DNA of 64,000 bases from Tribonema minus (lineage: Eukaryota; Sar; Xanthophyceae; Tribonematales; Tribonemataceae), in the NCBI GenBank assembly GCA_017506865.1, contig JAFCMP010000013.1:558001-622000 (forward strand), given 5' to 3'. The position numbers and the translations under genes are program-made. Under the pieces are notes generated by a model, which was given only the letters and a program-made list of their open reading frames with translations, did not search any database and was not told where the DNA came from. Below are positions 55,161 through 64,000 of the stretch, piece after piece (positions within the stretch are counted from its first letter, which is position 1; the number at the start of each line of letters is the position of its first letter).

Positions 55161-55587
55161 CGCGCAGGCGCAGAGCGCCGCCGCCGATGCCCCGCCAGCG
55201 ATAGCGCCGCCAGGCTCGAATGCGCCGAAGAGGAGCTAGCGCGCGCCGCTGCTGCCATTCGCGACCGCGCTGCACTCGGCGCGGCCAGGGACGAGGCCGC
55301 CGCTCAAGTGCGCGGCGCTGCTCGTGTACCTTCCTCCGTGACGTCACTCAATGGCGCGCACGCGTCAGCCGGCAAAAGTGCCAGTGCGCGCACGCCATGT
55401 TCAAGTTGAACTCCGCCGTGCCACGACGCCGTCGCCGGCATCTGAGGCTCTGATCACACATGTGTGCGCCCAGGTGCTGTTTATACGACGCACCACGGTA
55501 CCTGTACGACACCGATGCGTTGCGCCGACGACACCCGGGGCGCGCACACGTACATGTGGCAGTGCTCAGGGCCCCGCGCGGCGCGCG

Positions 55588-58141
55588 TCACAGCCGCAGG
55601 TGCGGTGGCACATGGCGGCGGAGACGCTGGCGTGTGTGTCGCGAGGTGTGCGTGTGCAGAGGCATGATCTCCCCGGAGTGCACGTGGACCCAGCGCGGTT
55701 GGTCCCACAGCGGGTGGTCGGAGTTGGGTTTCACGAGCATCCAGCTGTTGGCTGCGCGGGCGGGCGTCACGGTGGCAGATGGCGTGTGATATGCACCCCA
55801 GTTCACATGCTGACATATGCATATGGATATGGACACTGCGCATATGCACAAGGACATTGCGAGCGGCAAACTGTTTTGGCTACGATCGCCGTACTCGGTG
55901 TTCGAGCACTGTGGACTTCAGCGTGGGCCAGCGAAAAACTCAACCCAATGCCATCCTTGATGGTGGTGCGTGCCATGCCGTCTATGTCACTGTGCAGCAG
56001 CCACATCGAAGACCTCTCAACCCTATACGCGTGCATTGAAACGCCCAGGGTAACCATTTTGATACTGACATTACATTTGAATTGACAATCTGCCATGTAG
56101 AACGCATGCACCCGACGCCCGTGGAGCACTCAATGGGTACCCCACCCGCGAGCACGGATAGCAGGATCATCCCTTGCGAATGCCTTGTCTTAGGGTGCTT
56201 GCTAAAGGCATGCGCCATTGACCTTATGTTGACATGCAAGTGTTGCTACTTAGTGCTCACCATAGATCGCCTGCACCTTGGCAGAATGCCAGATAACCTT
56301 GGGCTCGACGTCTAGAATCGGCACAGTGTGCTCAGAGTCAGGCTGGCGCAGCTGTGGCTCTGGTATGCTGAAGTCCACGTCGCTGCCGATGGTCACCTCA
56401 GTTCACCAGTCGTGGGTGTGTGAGTGCAGTGGCTGAAGGGCAGGCGCTGTGATTGATATGGTCATATCCCGCTTCTTAATGAAGCCCAAGAGATGCACTG
56501 TTGCCTGCGCACGCACAGGCAGATGCGAATGGGCGAGTCATGCAAGCGGAACCTTTGGTGGGCACAGATTGGTTTGCTTTGCATCGCTGCACGCTGTCAG
56601 CAGCAGTGTGATTTCTATTCTCATGCCACAAGCCGGCCAGCATACACGATAGAAGCAGATGGTTCCTTCACACATCTTGTGCTCTGATGGGCGCCCACCC
56701 TGACTGCTACCTGTATGGAAATGTTACAAAGATCCATATGATGAAGAGGCGTGAAAGGGGGGCGATTTCATGATGGCACTCTGTGCCACCTGCTTGTGCT
56801 CTCATGGGCGCCACCCTGACTGTCACCTTTCGATGATGAAGAGGCGTGAAGGGGGGGCAATATCAAGTCTTTTGACTACTGTGGATATAATATGATGGCA
56901 CTGTTTGACTTGTGGCCAATGACTGCAGCAGCGGCGACCACGGTTATTGGTGGAACTTATTCAATTTGACGGCTAACCACTGCTTGTCACCCAGAGCTCT
57001 ACGATCTTGTAATTCGTTTCTATCATAATGGCACTCCCTACCCCCTCTCGCGCTTACCATAGGTCCAGTAGTTGCCATAATGCTGTAAATCACGGGGTAT
57101 AAGATAGTACCTCTGTTCAAGAAACGGGTATGTTATACGGCGCATCAGATAGCATTTTGACAGGCATGCATGTAAGATACTGGGTTTGCTTACCATAGAT
57201 CCAGCAGTTGCCATAATGACGCCCTCGCGCCAGCAGCCCATCGCATCGCACGCATCCACTAGAGCACCCGGAACCAGGGATCGGCGCCATGTGTCCGCAG
57301 GTTTGGTTTGTGTACAGGCGCCGTCAATGGAAGCTGCCCGTGCATGTGCGTGCAAGGTCTGACTGCTCACATCGTCCAAGAATCTCGGAGTGGCAGCGGC
57401 ACAGGCGGAGCCGGCCGGCCTCTCCGTTGCTGCGTCGCTCTGCGGTGGAGGCAGACGCGAGGGCGCTGGCGCTGCTGCTGCGCGCTTGCATGCAGGCGCT
57501 CGTTGGCCGCTACTGACAGTCGTTGCCGCAACTGCCTGCTGCAGCGGTGGTTTGGGGGTCACTGGCGCCGTCGCTGCAAACTTCAAGTTGATTGCTCCCT
57601 CGGGCTGCCAGTGGCCCGGTGCGCCCAGGTGTTGTCGCACAGTTTTTGGTACATGTACGATACGCCTGGGCGCATGAATGCTGCTCGCAGCTGTAGTTGA
57701 CGTGACTGCCTGCTGATCAGGCGGGCTCGAGGAGGCCACTGCTGCTTCCGCTTCGGGCTTGCAAACAGTGCCAGGCGCCCTCTGGATGCTGCTGGCCATA
57801 GCAGATGCTGCAGCTGCCTGTCGCTGCAGCTGCTTCTTCTCGTGCGCCTGCAGCTCTGAAGCGTAGCGCATCACCTGGGTGAAAAAGATCCTGGACCTTG
57901 CCGTGGACGGAGCGTGGAATGTAATCGCAGCCTTGCCGACGAGCTTGATTTTCTTTCCGTCGTCGCAACACAGCTCCAGATCAAGATTGCTGCATTGTAT
58001 AGACCTACAGGTGGTGCTCTCAGTCTCTACTCTTCCGTGCATCAGCATCAGGGCCGTGCCTGAATCGTCGTACCAATTTTTGCTGAAAACGCTAACGGGA
58101 GTGCTCACAAAGAGCGTTGGGCACATGGGAGTGCCGCTCAT
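55588..58141 (-). CDS. Tudor/agenet-like protein with N-terminal PH-like segment, 3 exons
   Basis: Exons (complement) 57194-58141, 56261-56396 and 55588-55751 join in phase to about 415 residues. The ATG at 58141 starts MSGTPMCPTLFVSTPVSVF. Residues about 20-105 alternate beta-type strands (ALMLMHGRVETE, KKIKLVGKAAITF) and end in a helix (QVMRYASELQAHEKK), resembling a PH-like fold. A long Ala/Pro/Gln-rich linker follows. The end of exon 1 (VPGALVDACDAMGCWREGVI), exon 2 (VEPKVIWHSAKVQAIYG) and exon 3 (HPLWDQPRWVHVHSGEIMPL) have the small-aromatic pattern of Tudor/agenet domains. Such domains usually read methylated proteins; the assignment is by resemblance only. Confidence 0.6.
56898..57023 (-). 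repeat. Dispersed repeat family R1, inverted copy
   Basis: Same blocks in reverse complement, with a short deletion in the middle. ATGGCACT occurs at both outer edges. It lies in intron 1 of the Tudor-like gene, in its sense orientation. Confidence 0.86.
57050..57090 (-). repeat. Donor-edge copy of Tudor-like exon 1
   Basis: The exon 1 end ATTATGGCAACTGCTGG...TCTATG|GTAAGC recurs 138 bp into the intron as ATTATGGCAACTACTGG...CCTATG|GTAAGC, with an intact donor. Confidence 0.85.
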
Positions 58142-58457
58142 GTTGTAGGTGTTCAGCCTCGAAGTTCAAACACTGAACTGTTGAAGTTTTTCGCGAAGAG
58201 ATGAAAGAAAGCCTTCCTTTATCTGCCAGGCGCCAGCCTGCGGGACTGGCGAGTGCGGGGCGCAGCGGCCTGCTGCCTTGAGTTTCAGGGTCGCGTTCCT
58301 CGCTCCGAGTGATCCTGAAGCGTCACAGCAGTGCCTTCATCTGGGCCCTTGCTGGATCGCTTGACACACACACTGGCCAGCTCAATAGCAAACGCTCCTG
58401 CCTCGCAAAAAGCGACGGCTGCCTCGCGGATACAGCAGCAGGCCAGCAGCAGCAAGG
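58142..58457. promoter_or_regulatory. Shared intergenic region between divergent genes
   Basis: 316 bp separate the ATG of the minus-strand Tudor-like gene from the ATG of the plus-strand START-like gene. It is GC-rich with no obvious TATA element. A bidirectional promoter is inferred from spacing. Confidence 0.45.
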
Positions 58458-61400
58458 ATGCAGGCAGCAGTGAACGTGAAGCGGCTGCTGAAGCGGCGCA
58501 AGAAAGGGGCCGCCTCCGCTGCCGCCGCCGCCGGCGCCCTGGCTGCCTCTGATGGCAGCGCCACCACCAGAGGTGTCAGCTACGATGACCCAGATGGCGA
58601 TGGCGAAAATAACGTTGCGGAGCCTGGGAAGGTGTTTGATTGGGAGAATGAGCCAGTCACAGCCAGCAACGTGATGGTGGCGTTGGAGCAAGCGAGGGAG
58701 CTAGACAGAGATGCCAGGCTGATAGTGGCGGTGGCGCTGCTGCGGAAGATAGAGGCGCTCGTGGGGGATGCGGCGCAGCAGCACTACTCTCAAGTGCAGG
58801 TGACTGCCGCACAATTGTCCCATGCACATGTATCACCGTACTGGGTACACTCTGTGTATTGGGCCATCAAGTAATAGTCGAGCTGTGACTGAAAACCATG
58901 AGTTGATGATGCACATTGGCCTGTTCATCAGACGTTACCTTGCCCTCTGGAGCGAATCTACAAACGGCTTTTTCAACATGCTCGCTCGACGTTTCTCCCT
59001 CTGCTCACTAGAGTGCGTTTTGAGTAGGTGATCATGAATCGCTGATTTGACTGTATACATAGAGTCATGACCAACATGGGGCGGAACCTCTGCGCAGAAC
59101 TGATTTTCTTTGCGCTTGCACAAGTCAGCAATACTGCCGGCATCAGTATCGCCCGCCAGCTGCGAGGTTGCAGATGTGCAAGTGCTGTGCAGTGTACGAT
59201 GAACGATGGCGCCATGCATGCTGTCCAGTCATCTGCTCGACACCAGCACTGACACAGGGTACACTAGCACGAAGGCGGACCAGCTTCGGTGTGTCTAAGC
59301 ACAGCAAGTAGCGTTCTCCGCTGCACTGCACCTCATATGGCGCCTCATGATTTCCGCTCTCAAGTCATCCAGCCGGTATGGCGTCAGACACAGTATTTGC
59401 ACTGGGTCGAGAGGGGGGGGGGGGGGGGGGGGGGGCTGAATTACCTCTTAAAGCAGCACTCAGTGGCGTACCTGCATGCTGCCCCTGTGTCACCAACGAC
59501 TGTCGTAATCGGCATGCTTTGATACAGCAGCGCCAGCCGCTTTGGAGGTGGAGGTGGGGGGAAGGTGGAGGTGGGGGATGGGCCACTGTGCAACAGCGCT
59601 CAAATTCTGTGCTGACATGCCAGCCTCCATGCAGATGTTGACGGCAAGGCTCATGTTCATGGTGTGGGACACAGTGAAGCAGCGCTCAGTATAATGCGCC
59701 AACGTACAATGCACATTGCCAGCACATTCATTCATGGCATGCTGTACAGTAGCAGCGTCGCTTGACTCAGCGGGGGAGAGGGCGGTACGCCAAGGTCAGA
59801 GTCAGAGTGAGTGTCAAGGTAACCGTTGGGCCCTTACCTCAGGGGGGAGGGCAGTAGGTCAAGGTTAGGTTCAAAACTTTAGAGCCAAGGTTAGGCATGG
59901 GCGCACGGAGCAGGAGCGCTCAACTCTGTGTGCTGACATACCCTTCTACAATGCATCATATGATGCAGCGCACAACATTGTGTGCTGACATAGAAGTATT
60001 GAAAATGCACAAGTTCATGACACTATCCCATTGATGGCATTGCGCACAGGCGGCAGCGCTAGCGCTGGAGCGGGAGCGGGAGGCCTGGGACACGCTGAAG
60101 CAGCGCTCCGCGGCGTGCGCGGACACGCTCTCCGACTGGGAGTCGCCGGACTGGATCTTTGCGCAGTCGTACATGGGCGTGTCCACGTACTACAAGAAGG
60201 ACCCCACAAACGGCACGCTCTGGGTGAGTTAGGCAATGCTGCGTATCATGCTTACATTAAAGATCATGTATGCACTACAAGAAGGACCCCACAAACGGGA
60301 CGCTCTGGGTGAGCGCGCTGTTGCTGAGCAGTGCTGCAGTGCTGCAGTTCATGCTTACATGTTGAAGACTTTGTGGTTCATGCTTACATGTTGAAGAGTA
60401 CGTATGTATACGAGAAGAAGGACCCCACGAACGGCACGCTCTGGGTGAGAGCGCGCTGTTTGTTGAGCGGTGCTGCAGTTCATGCTCACATAGTAGAGAG
60501 TATGTTTGTATACTACAAGAAAGACCCCACCAACGGGACGCTCTGGGTGAGAGCGCGCTGTTGCTGAGCGGTGGTGCGCAATCCTGGCGGCGCGTGCATG
60601 TTGAAGTTTGCTTTTGGCGCCGCGTGCGCTGATGCACCTCTCGCAGCTTCTGACGTCGCAGTACCGCCCAAACATAGACCACGCAAACGGTACTGCCACA
60701 TTTGACGTACACACGGTGGCACGTATGAACATGCATACATGCGGTGGCACCTCTTCTCGCGCAGGTCGTCCGCTCATGACCCGCATCTATATACTACGTA
60801 TATACCGGCCACTTCAACCGGCCACTTCAACTGAAGCGCACACATTGAATGCTATCTGAGCGCTGCCGCAGGTGAAGCTGAGCGGCGTGATGGACGGGCT
60901 GCAAAGTGATGCCGCAGCACCGTTCAATTACAAGCAATGTACACACGGTAGCACGTATGAATGTGCGCATACGCTCAGTGGCATCTATCCTTCGCGTGGG
61001 TCGTCCGCTCATGCCCCGCATCTACATATATATACTGGCCACGTCAAACGGCCACTTCAACTGGAGTGTCTTACTTCAACACTCTCCGAGCGCTGCCGCA
61101 GCGGCGTGATGGAGGTCTGCGGCGTGATGCCGCAGCACCGCTCAGTCACACCCAACGCACACAGTAGCACGTACGAATGTGCATACACGCAATGTGGCAT
61201 TCTTCTCTCATTCCACTTCAACTGGAGCGTCACATGCCAATGTTTCAACTGGAGCGTCACACACGCCACTTATGCTCTGAGCGCTGCCGCAGGTCAAGCT
61301 GAGCGGCGTGATGGAGGGGCCGCAACGCACTGGACCAGCACCGCTCAATCGCAAGCAATGTACACACAGTAGCACGTATGAACATGCATACATGCAGTGG

Positions 61401-64000
61401 CACCTCTTCTCTTACACGTTGTCTCCACCTTCTGCCACTTCAACTGGAGTGTCACACTCCACTATATGCTCTGAGCGCTGTTGCAGGTGAAGTTGAGCGG
61501 CGTCATGGAGGGCTGCAACGTGCTGGACCAGCTCGCGGTCGTGCGCGAGATAGACCTGTACTCGCTGTGGATGCCCTTCTGCAGCGCCGCGCGCGTGATC
61601 CGCTACCTCGGGCGCGTCGAGCTCATCGGCTGGCTCGAGGTGTGTAACTGAAAACAGTTGCATGATGATCGGTAACTGAAGAGACTTACAGCTACAACTG
61701 AATGCAAAAATACAAACCGGAAGTACCTGCACTGATTGGTAGCTGAATGCAGCTACAGCTACCTCGGTGGCGCCGAGCTCTTCGGCTGGCTTGAGGTGCG
61801 TAACCGAATACAGTGAATAGAGTTATACGATCGGTGGAAGAGTTGCAGCTACCTTGCAACCATGTAATTGAATAGCGATGCAGCTACCTCGGGCATGTTG
61901 GGCTCATCGGGGCTCGAGGCGCGTAACTGAATACAGTTACATGATTGGTCCTGAACGAGTCACAGCTGCCTCGGGCGCATCGAGCTCATCGGCTGGCTCG
62001 AAGTGCGTAACTGAATACAGTTACAGTCTATAATGTGCTGTTGAGGCAGTTTCTGAATGCAGTTCGAGCTGCTTTGGGAGCATTGGCCCGATCGGCTGGC
62101 CTGAGGTGCGCAACTGCACAGAATTCCGTGCGCTGGTCAACTGAATATGCACAGTTGCGTGTGTGGGTTAGGGTTAGGGTTAGGGTTAGGGTTAGGGTTA
62201 GGGTTAGTTCCAACACAGCACTCTAGCTTCGAGATTTTAAAGTCTTTACGCTGCCATCTTCATGCACCGGTCAGCTTGCCGGGGTAAATCTCATCCTGAC
62301 CCTATTTTGATCGTGCGTTGAATGTTCAAAGTATTACTTGAAGTATAAGGTGCAGTCTCGTGCGCAGGTCAGCATGCAGGGTCACCCTGTATGCTAGAAG
62401 TAACTGTTGCGCTGACACAAACCCTATCATGCTCCGAAAAGGCACAATCACGTACGTCTCCGTCTCTATGCGCAGGTGAGTCTATTGTCGTAATGAATCT
62501 TGTGCGTTGAAAAGTTAACATCATGTGCGCCGCTGCCTCGTGCGCAGGTCAGCTTTCATGCGATCATGCTTGAACAATTCAGACAATGCGCACTGCCGTC
62601 TCCACCCACCGGTCACCATACTGGGTCAACTTCATCCTATTCATGCTGCAAAGAGTCAAAATTATGAACGCCTCCGCCTCCATGCGCAGGTCGGCATGCC
62701 GGCGTTTGTGCGCGACTGCATCATGCTTGCGATTAAATGCATCAGTCTAGCTGTGAGAATCCCGGACTCATTTAGGTTGTCCTCTTCTTGCGCAGATCAG
62801 CAGCACCAGGTTCGCCCCAATCCTACCATGCCTTGAGAACTCAAAGTCACATAGAAGTATGCCGCCGCCTCCACACGCAGGTCAGCATGCCTGCCGGGTC
62901 AACCTAAATCCTGTCCATGCTGTGACGACTCAAAATCATACGCTGCCGTTTTTGTGCGCAGGTCAGCATGCCGTCAAGGTCGTTCAGTCGCATCAGTCTA
63001 GCTATGAGACCTCCAAATTTATGTGCGCTGCGGACTCCATGCGCAGATCAGTGTGCCAGGTTCACCGTTTCCCTAACCCCCTAACCCTAACCCTAACTCC
63101 GCGCGCAGGTCAGCATGCCGGCGTTCGTGCGCGACTGCGTAACACACGCGTCAAATGCATCAGTAGCTATGATAATTGCAATTTGATGTACGCCGCCGGC
63201 TTCATGCGCAGATCAGCACGTCAGGTCCACCCTAATCCTACGATGCTATGGAAACGTGATAATCATGTACTTCTACCCCTCCTTGAACTGCGTGCGCAGG
63301 TCAGCATGCCGGCGTTCGTGCGCGACTGCGTGATGCACGCGTACGCCTGCGACTGCATCCTGGAGGACAAGTGCATACTCCTGCAGTCATCGTCCATTGA
63401 CGAGTGGCCGGTGAGTCATTGCTCTGAGTCATGAGTCGCAAGTCATGTTTCATGCGTACGCCTGCGACTGCATCCTGGAGGACAAGTGCATACTGCTGCA
63501 GTCCTCGTCCATTGACGAGTGGCCGGTGAGTCATCGCTCCGCATCACGAGTCGCGAGTCACGAGCCGTGTCGCGACCAGCAAGTCTTTTCGATCTCATGA
63601 AGGGATTGCCTCGGGATCGCCACTCACAAGTCATTTCAGAAGTGAGTTCGATCCGGGAGCAAGCGTCGCGCAGCGCGTTTGCCCACGGATGGCAAGCGGT
63701 CGCGTGATAACACTCGCGCGCTCATCGCCTACTTGTTGGCTGTCGGCGCTGAGCAGTGCTGCAATGCGCTATCGCGTGCGTTCTGGTTGACCATTGCGGC
63801 AGCGTCGACCGAGAGGGTAACGGGTAGGGTTAGGATAGGGTCAGGGTGAGGGTTTGGGTTAGAATCAGGGTTAGGTGTGTGTGTGACCCCCCAGTGTTGG
63901 AGTTAGGTGAGAGTTAGGTCGCAACGACTGCAGAGCATCATGCGCGAGTTCGTCGTGCCACATGTGAGGTTCGCGCGCACACTCAGGGAGCAGGACGCTC
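58458..64000 (+). CDS. START-like lipid-binding domain protein (runs off right edge)
   Basis: Exons 58458-58799, 60050-60223, 61487-61639, 63300-63410 and probably 63934->64000, all phase 0. The N-terminus is strongly basic (VKRLLKRRKKGAAS), then an acidic linker and a long helical stretch (ALEQARELDRDARLIVAVAL, ALALEREREAWDTLKQRS). The START-like part starts near DWIFAQSYMGVSTYY and includes AVVREIDLYSLWMPFC, RVELIGWLE, MPAFVRDCVMHAYACDCILE and ILLQSSSIDEW. That order (strand, D-L-x-x-W-x-P-F, G-R-x-E-x-x-G-W-L, R-D-x-x-x-x-x-x-x-D) fits algal and protist START-related domains, which bind hydrophobic ligands. Exon 5 (SIMREFVVPHVRFARTL) is less certain. The ligand is unknown. Confidence 0.72.
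59413..59435 (+). repeat. G23 homopolymer
   Basis: In intron 1 of the START-like gene. No splice site is adjacent on this strand. Confidence 0.93.
60184..60547 (+). repeat. START gene exon 2: three donor-edge copies
   Basis: The exon end YYKKDPTNGTLW|GTGAG recurs at 60,271-60,309, 60,407-60,445 and 60,509-60,547, all with GTGAGC or GTGAGA donors. Codons remain readable (one Y to E change in the second). Unit spacing is about 85-135 bp. Confidence 0.92.
60865..61486 (+). repeat. START gene exon 3: acceptor-edge copies
   Basis: GCGCTGCCGCAGGTGAAGCT at about 60,860, a deleted version near 61,090 and GCCGCAGGTCAAGCTGAGCG at about 61,285 copy the TTGCAG|GTGAAGTTGAGCGG start of exon 3 at 61487. 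Filler between them shares CACGTATGAA and ATACATGC words. The copies extend 25-40 nt into exon sequence, then decay. Confidence 0.85.
61740..62110 (+). repeat. START gene exon 3: four donor-edge copies
   Basis: The exon end (CTACCTCGGGCGC...GGCTGGCTCGAG|GTGTGTAACTGA) recurs at about 61,760-61,795, 61,881-61,918, 61,970-62,004 and 62,068-62,104. GTGCGTAACTGAATACAG-type intron starts follow the first and, after base changes at the donor, the others. Confidence 0.88.
62165..62208 (+). repeat. Interstitial telomeric repeat, seven TTAGGG units
   Basis: Seven perfect GGGTTA units lie in the intron between START-gene exons 3 and 4. It is the longest perfect island in the window. Confidence 0.97.
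62362..63299 (+). repeat. START gene exon 4: about ten acceptor-edge copies
   Basis: The 5' edge of exon 4 (GCGCAG|GTCAGCATGCCGGCG) recurs at about 62,362, 62,470, 62,541, 62,686, 62,794, 62,873, 62,957, 63,041, 63,104 and 63,207 before the intact exon at 63300. Most keep CAG followed by GTCAGC or ATCAGC; the 62,686 and 63,104 copies extend to GTGCGCGACTGC. Shared filler includes AAATGCATCAGTCTAGCT. Confidence 0.92.
63071..63097 (-). repeat. Short CCCTAA island
   Basis: CCCTAACCCCCTAACCCTAA and CCCTAA, directly before an acceptor-edge copy of START exon 4. Confidence 0.9.
63450..63522 (+). repeat. START gene exon 4: recent donor-edge copy
   Basis: The last 73 nt of exon 4 (from CATGCGTACGCCTGCGACTG to GAGTGGCCG|GTGAGTCAT) are repeated 112 bp downstream with only a few changes and an open frame. 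It is the youngest-looking copy in the window. Confidence 0.93.
63820..63880 (+). repeat. Degenerate TTAGGG island
   Basis: GGGTAGGGTTAGGATAGGGT followed by GGGTTTGGGTTAGAATCAGG; it lies before the last visible START-gene exon. Confidence 0.85.

Larger units (their letters stand above)
52337..55587. other. Intergenic stretch between convergent genes
   Basis: Lies between the stop of the plus-strand Ala-rich gene and that of the minus-strand Tudor-like gene. It contains the open frame 53,082-53,729, a two-unit repeat around GGCGGCAGTGGCG (53,900-54,020), paired AATAAA hexamers at 54,375 and 54,383 (plus) and an Ala-type (GCC/GCT)n run at 55,011-55,160. A plus-strand open segment near 55,160-55,410 reads EEELARAAAAIRDRAALG but has no convincing gene context. 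Confidence 0.45.

Noticed and set aside
54967..55258. Polyalanine and polyglycine open frames on both strands
   Set aside because: They come from a GCC/GCT microsatellite, and no splice or family evidence supports either strand.
62165..62208. Chromosome end
   Set aside because: Only seven TTAGGG units, with coding exons on both sides; an interstitial island.
62362..63299. Regularly spaced direct repeats resembling a CRISPR array
   Set aside because: Units are decayed copies of an exon edge with variable spacing in a eukaryotic gene; there are no cas genes and no constant repeat.

Overview
The window is nuclear DNA of a eukaryote, most likely a photosynthetic protist or alga. Genes are split by spliceosomal introns (GT-AG, with two GC-AG), exons are very GC-rich with long alanine, glycine and glutamine runs, and the vertebrate-type telomere unit TTAGGG occurs as short islands inside introns. 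One gene encodes an RWP-RK domain, a family typical of green plants and algae but also found in some other protists. I cannot name the species. No bacterial operon, plasmid, CRISPR array or rRNA/tRNA gene was recognised.

Layout. (1) 1-17,986, minus: 5' part of a HECTD1-like E3 ubiquitin ligase gene. Fifteen exons join in phase: two RanBP2 zinc fingers, armadillo repeats, ankyrin repeats, low-complexity linkers; the catalytic end lies beyond the left edge. (2) 18,435-22,599, plus: a complete four-exon 2-oxoglutarate/Fe(II) dioxygenase with a polyglutamine insertion in its catalytic core, divergent from gene 1 across 448 bp. (3) 22,600-31,574: AT-richer DNA with at most one doubtful gene. (4) 31,575-about 34,398, plus: RWP-RK protein. 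(5) 38,651-52,336, plus: a ten-exon gene for a protein of about 1,565 residues with a 3,375-nt alanine-rich exon and a possible C-terminal CaaX box. (6) 55,588-58,141, minus: three-exon protein with Tudor/agenet-like segments. (7) 58,458 to beyond the right edge, plus: START-like lipid-binding protein, divergent from gene 6 across 316 bp.

The most unusual feature is how the introns are built. Most recognisable exons are flanked by one to ten decaying tandem copies of their own edge, with the adjoining splice site. Some introns carry only acceptor-edge copies (upstream of the exon), others only donor-edge copies (downstream), some both. Copies usually keep a usable AG or GT, so each intron is an array of competing splice sites and partial exons. 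At least one copy (41,383-41,442) is a complete in-frame 60-nt exon. Two dispersed repeat families, one with an apparent 8-bp target-site duplication, also sit mostly in introns.

The genes do not form a pathway: ubiquitin ligation, protein hydroxylation, transcription regulation, a possibly lipid-anchored disordered protein, a Tudor-like protein and a START-like protein are simply neighbours. Exon borders were chosen by eye from splice consensus, reading-phase continuity and protein resemblance; no alignment search was run.
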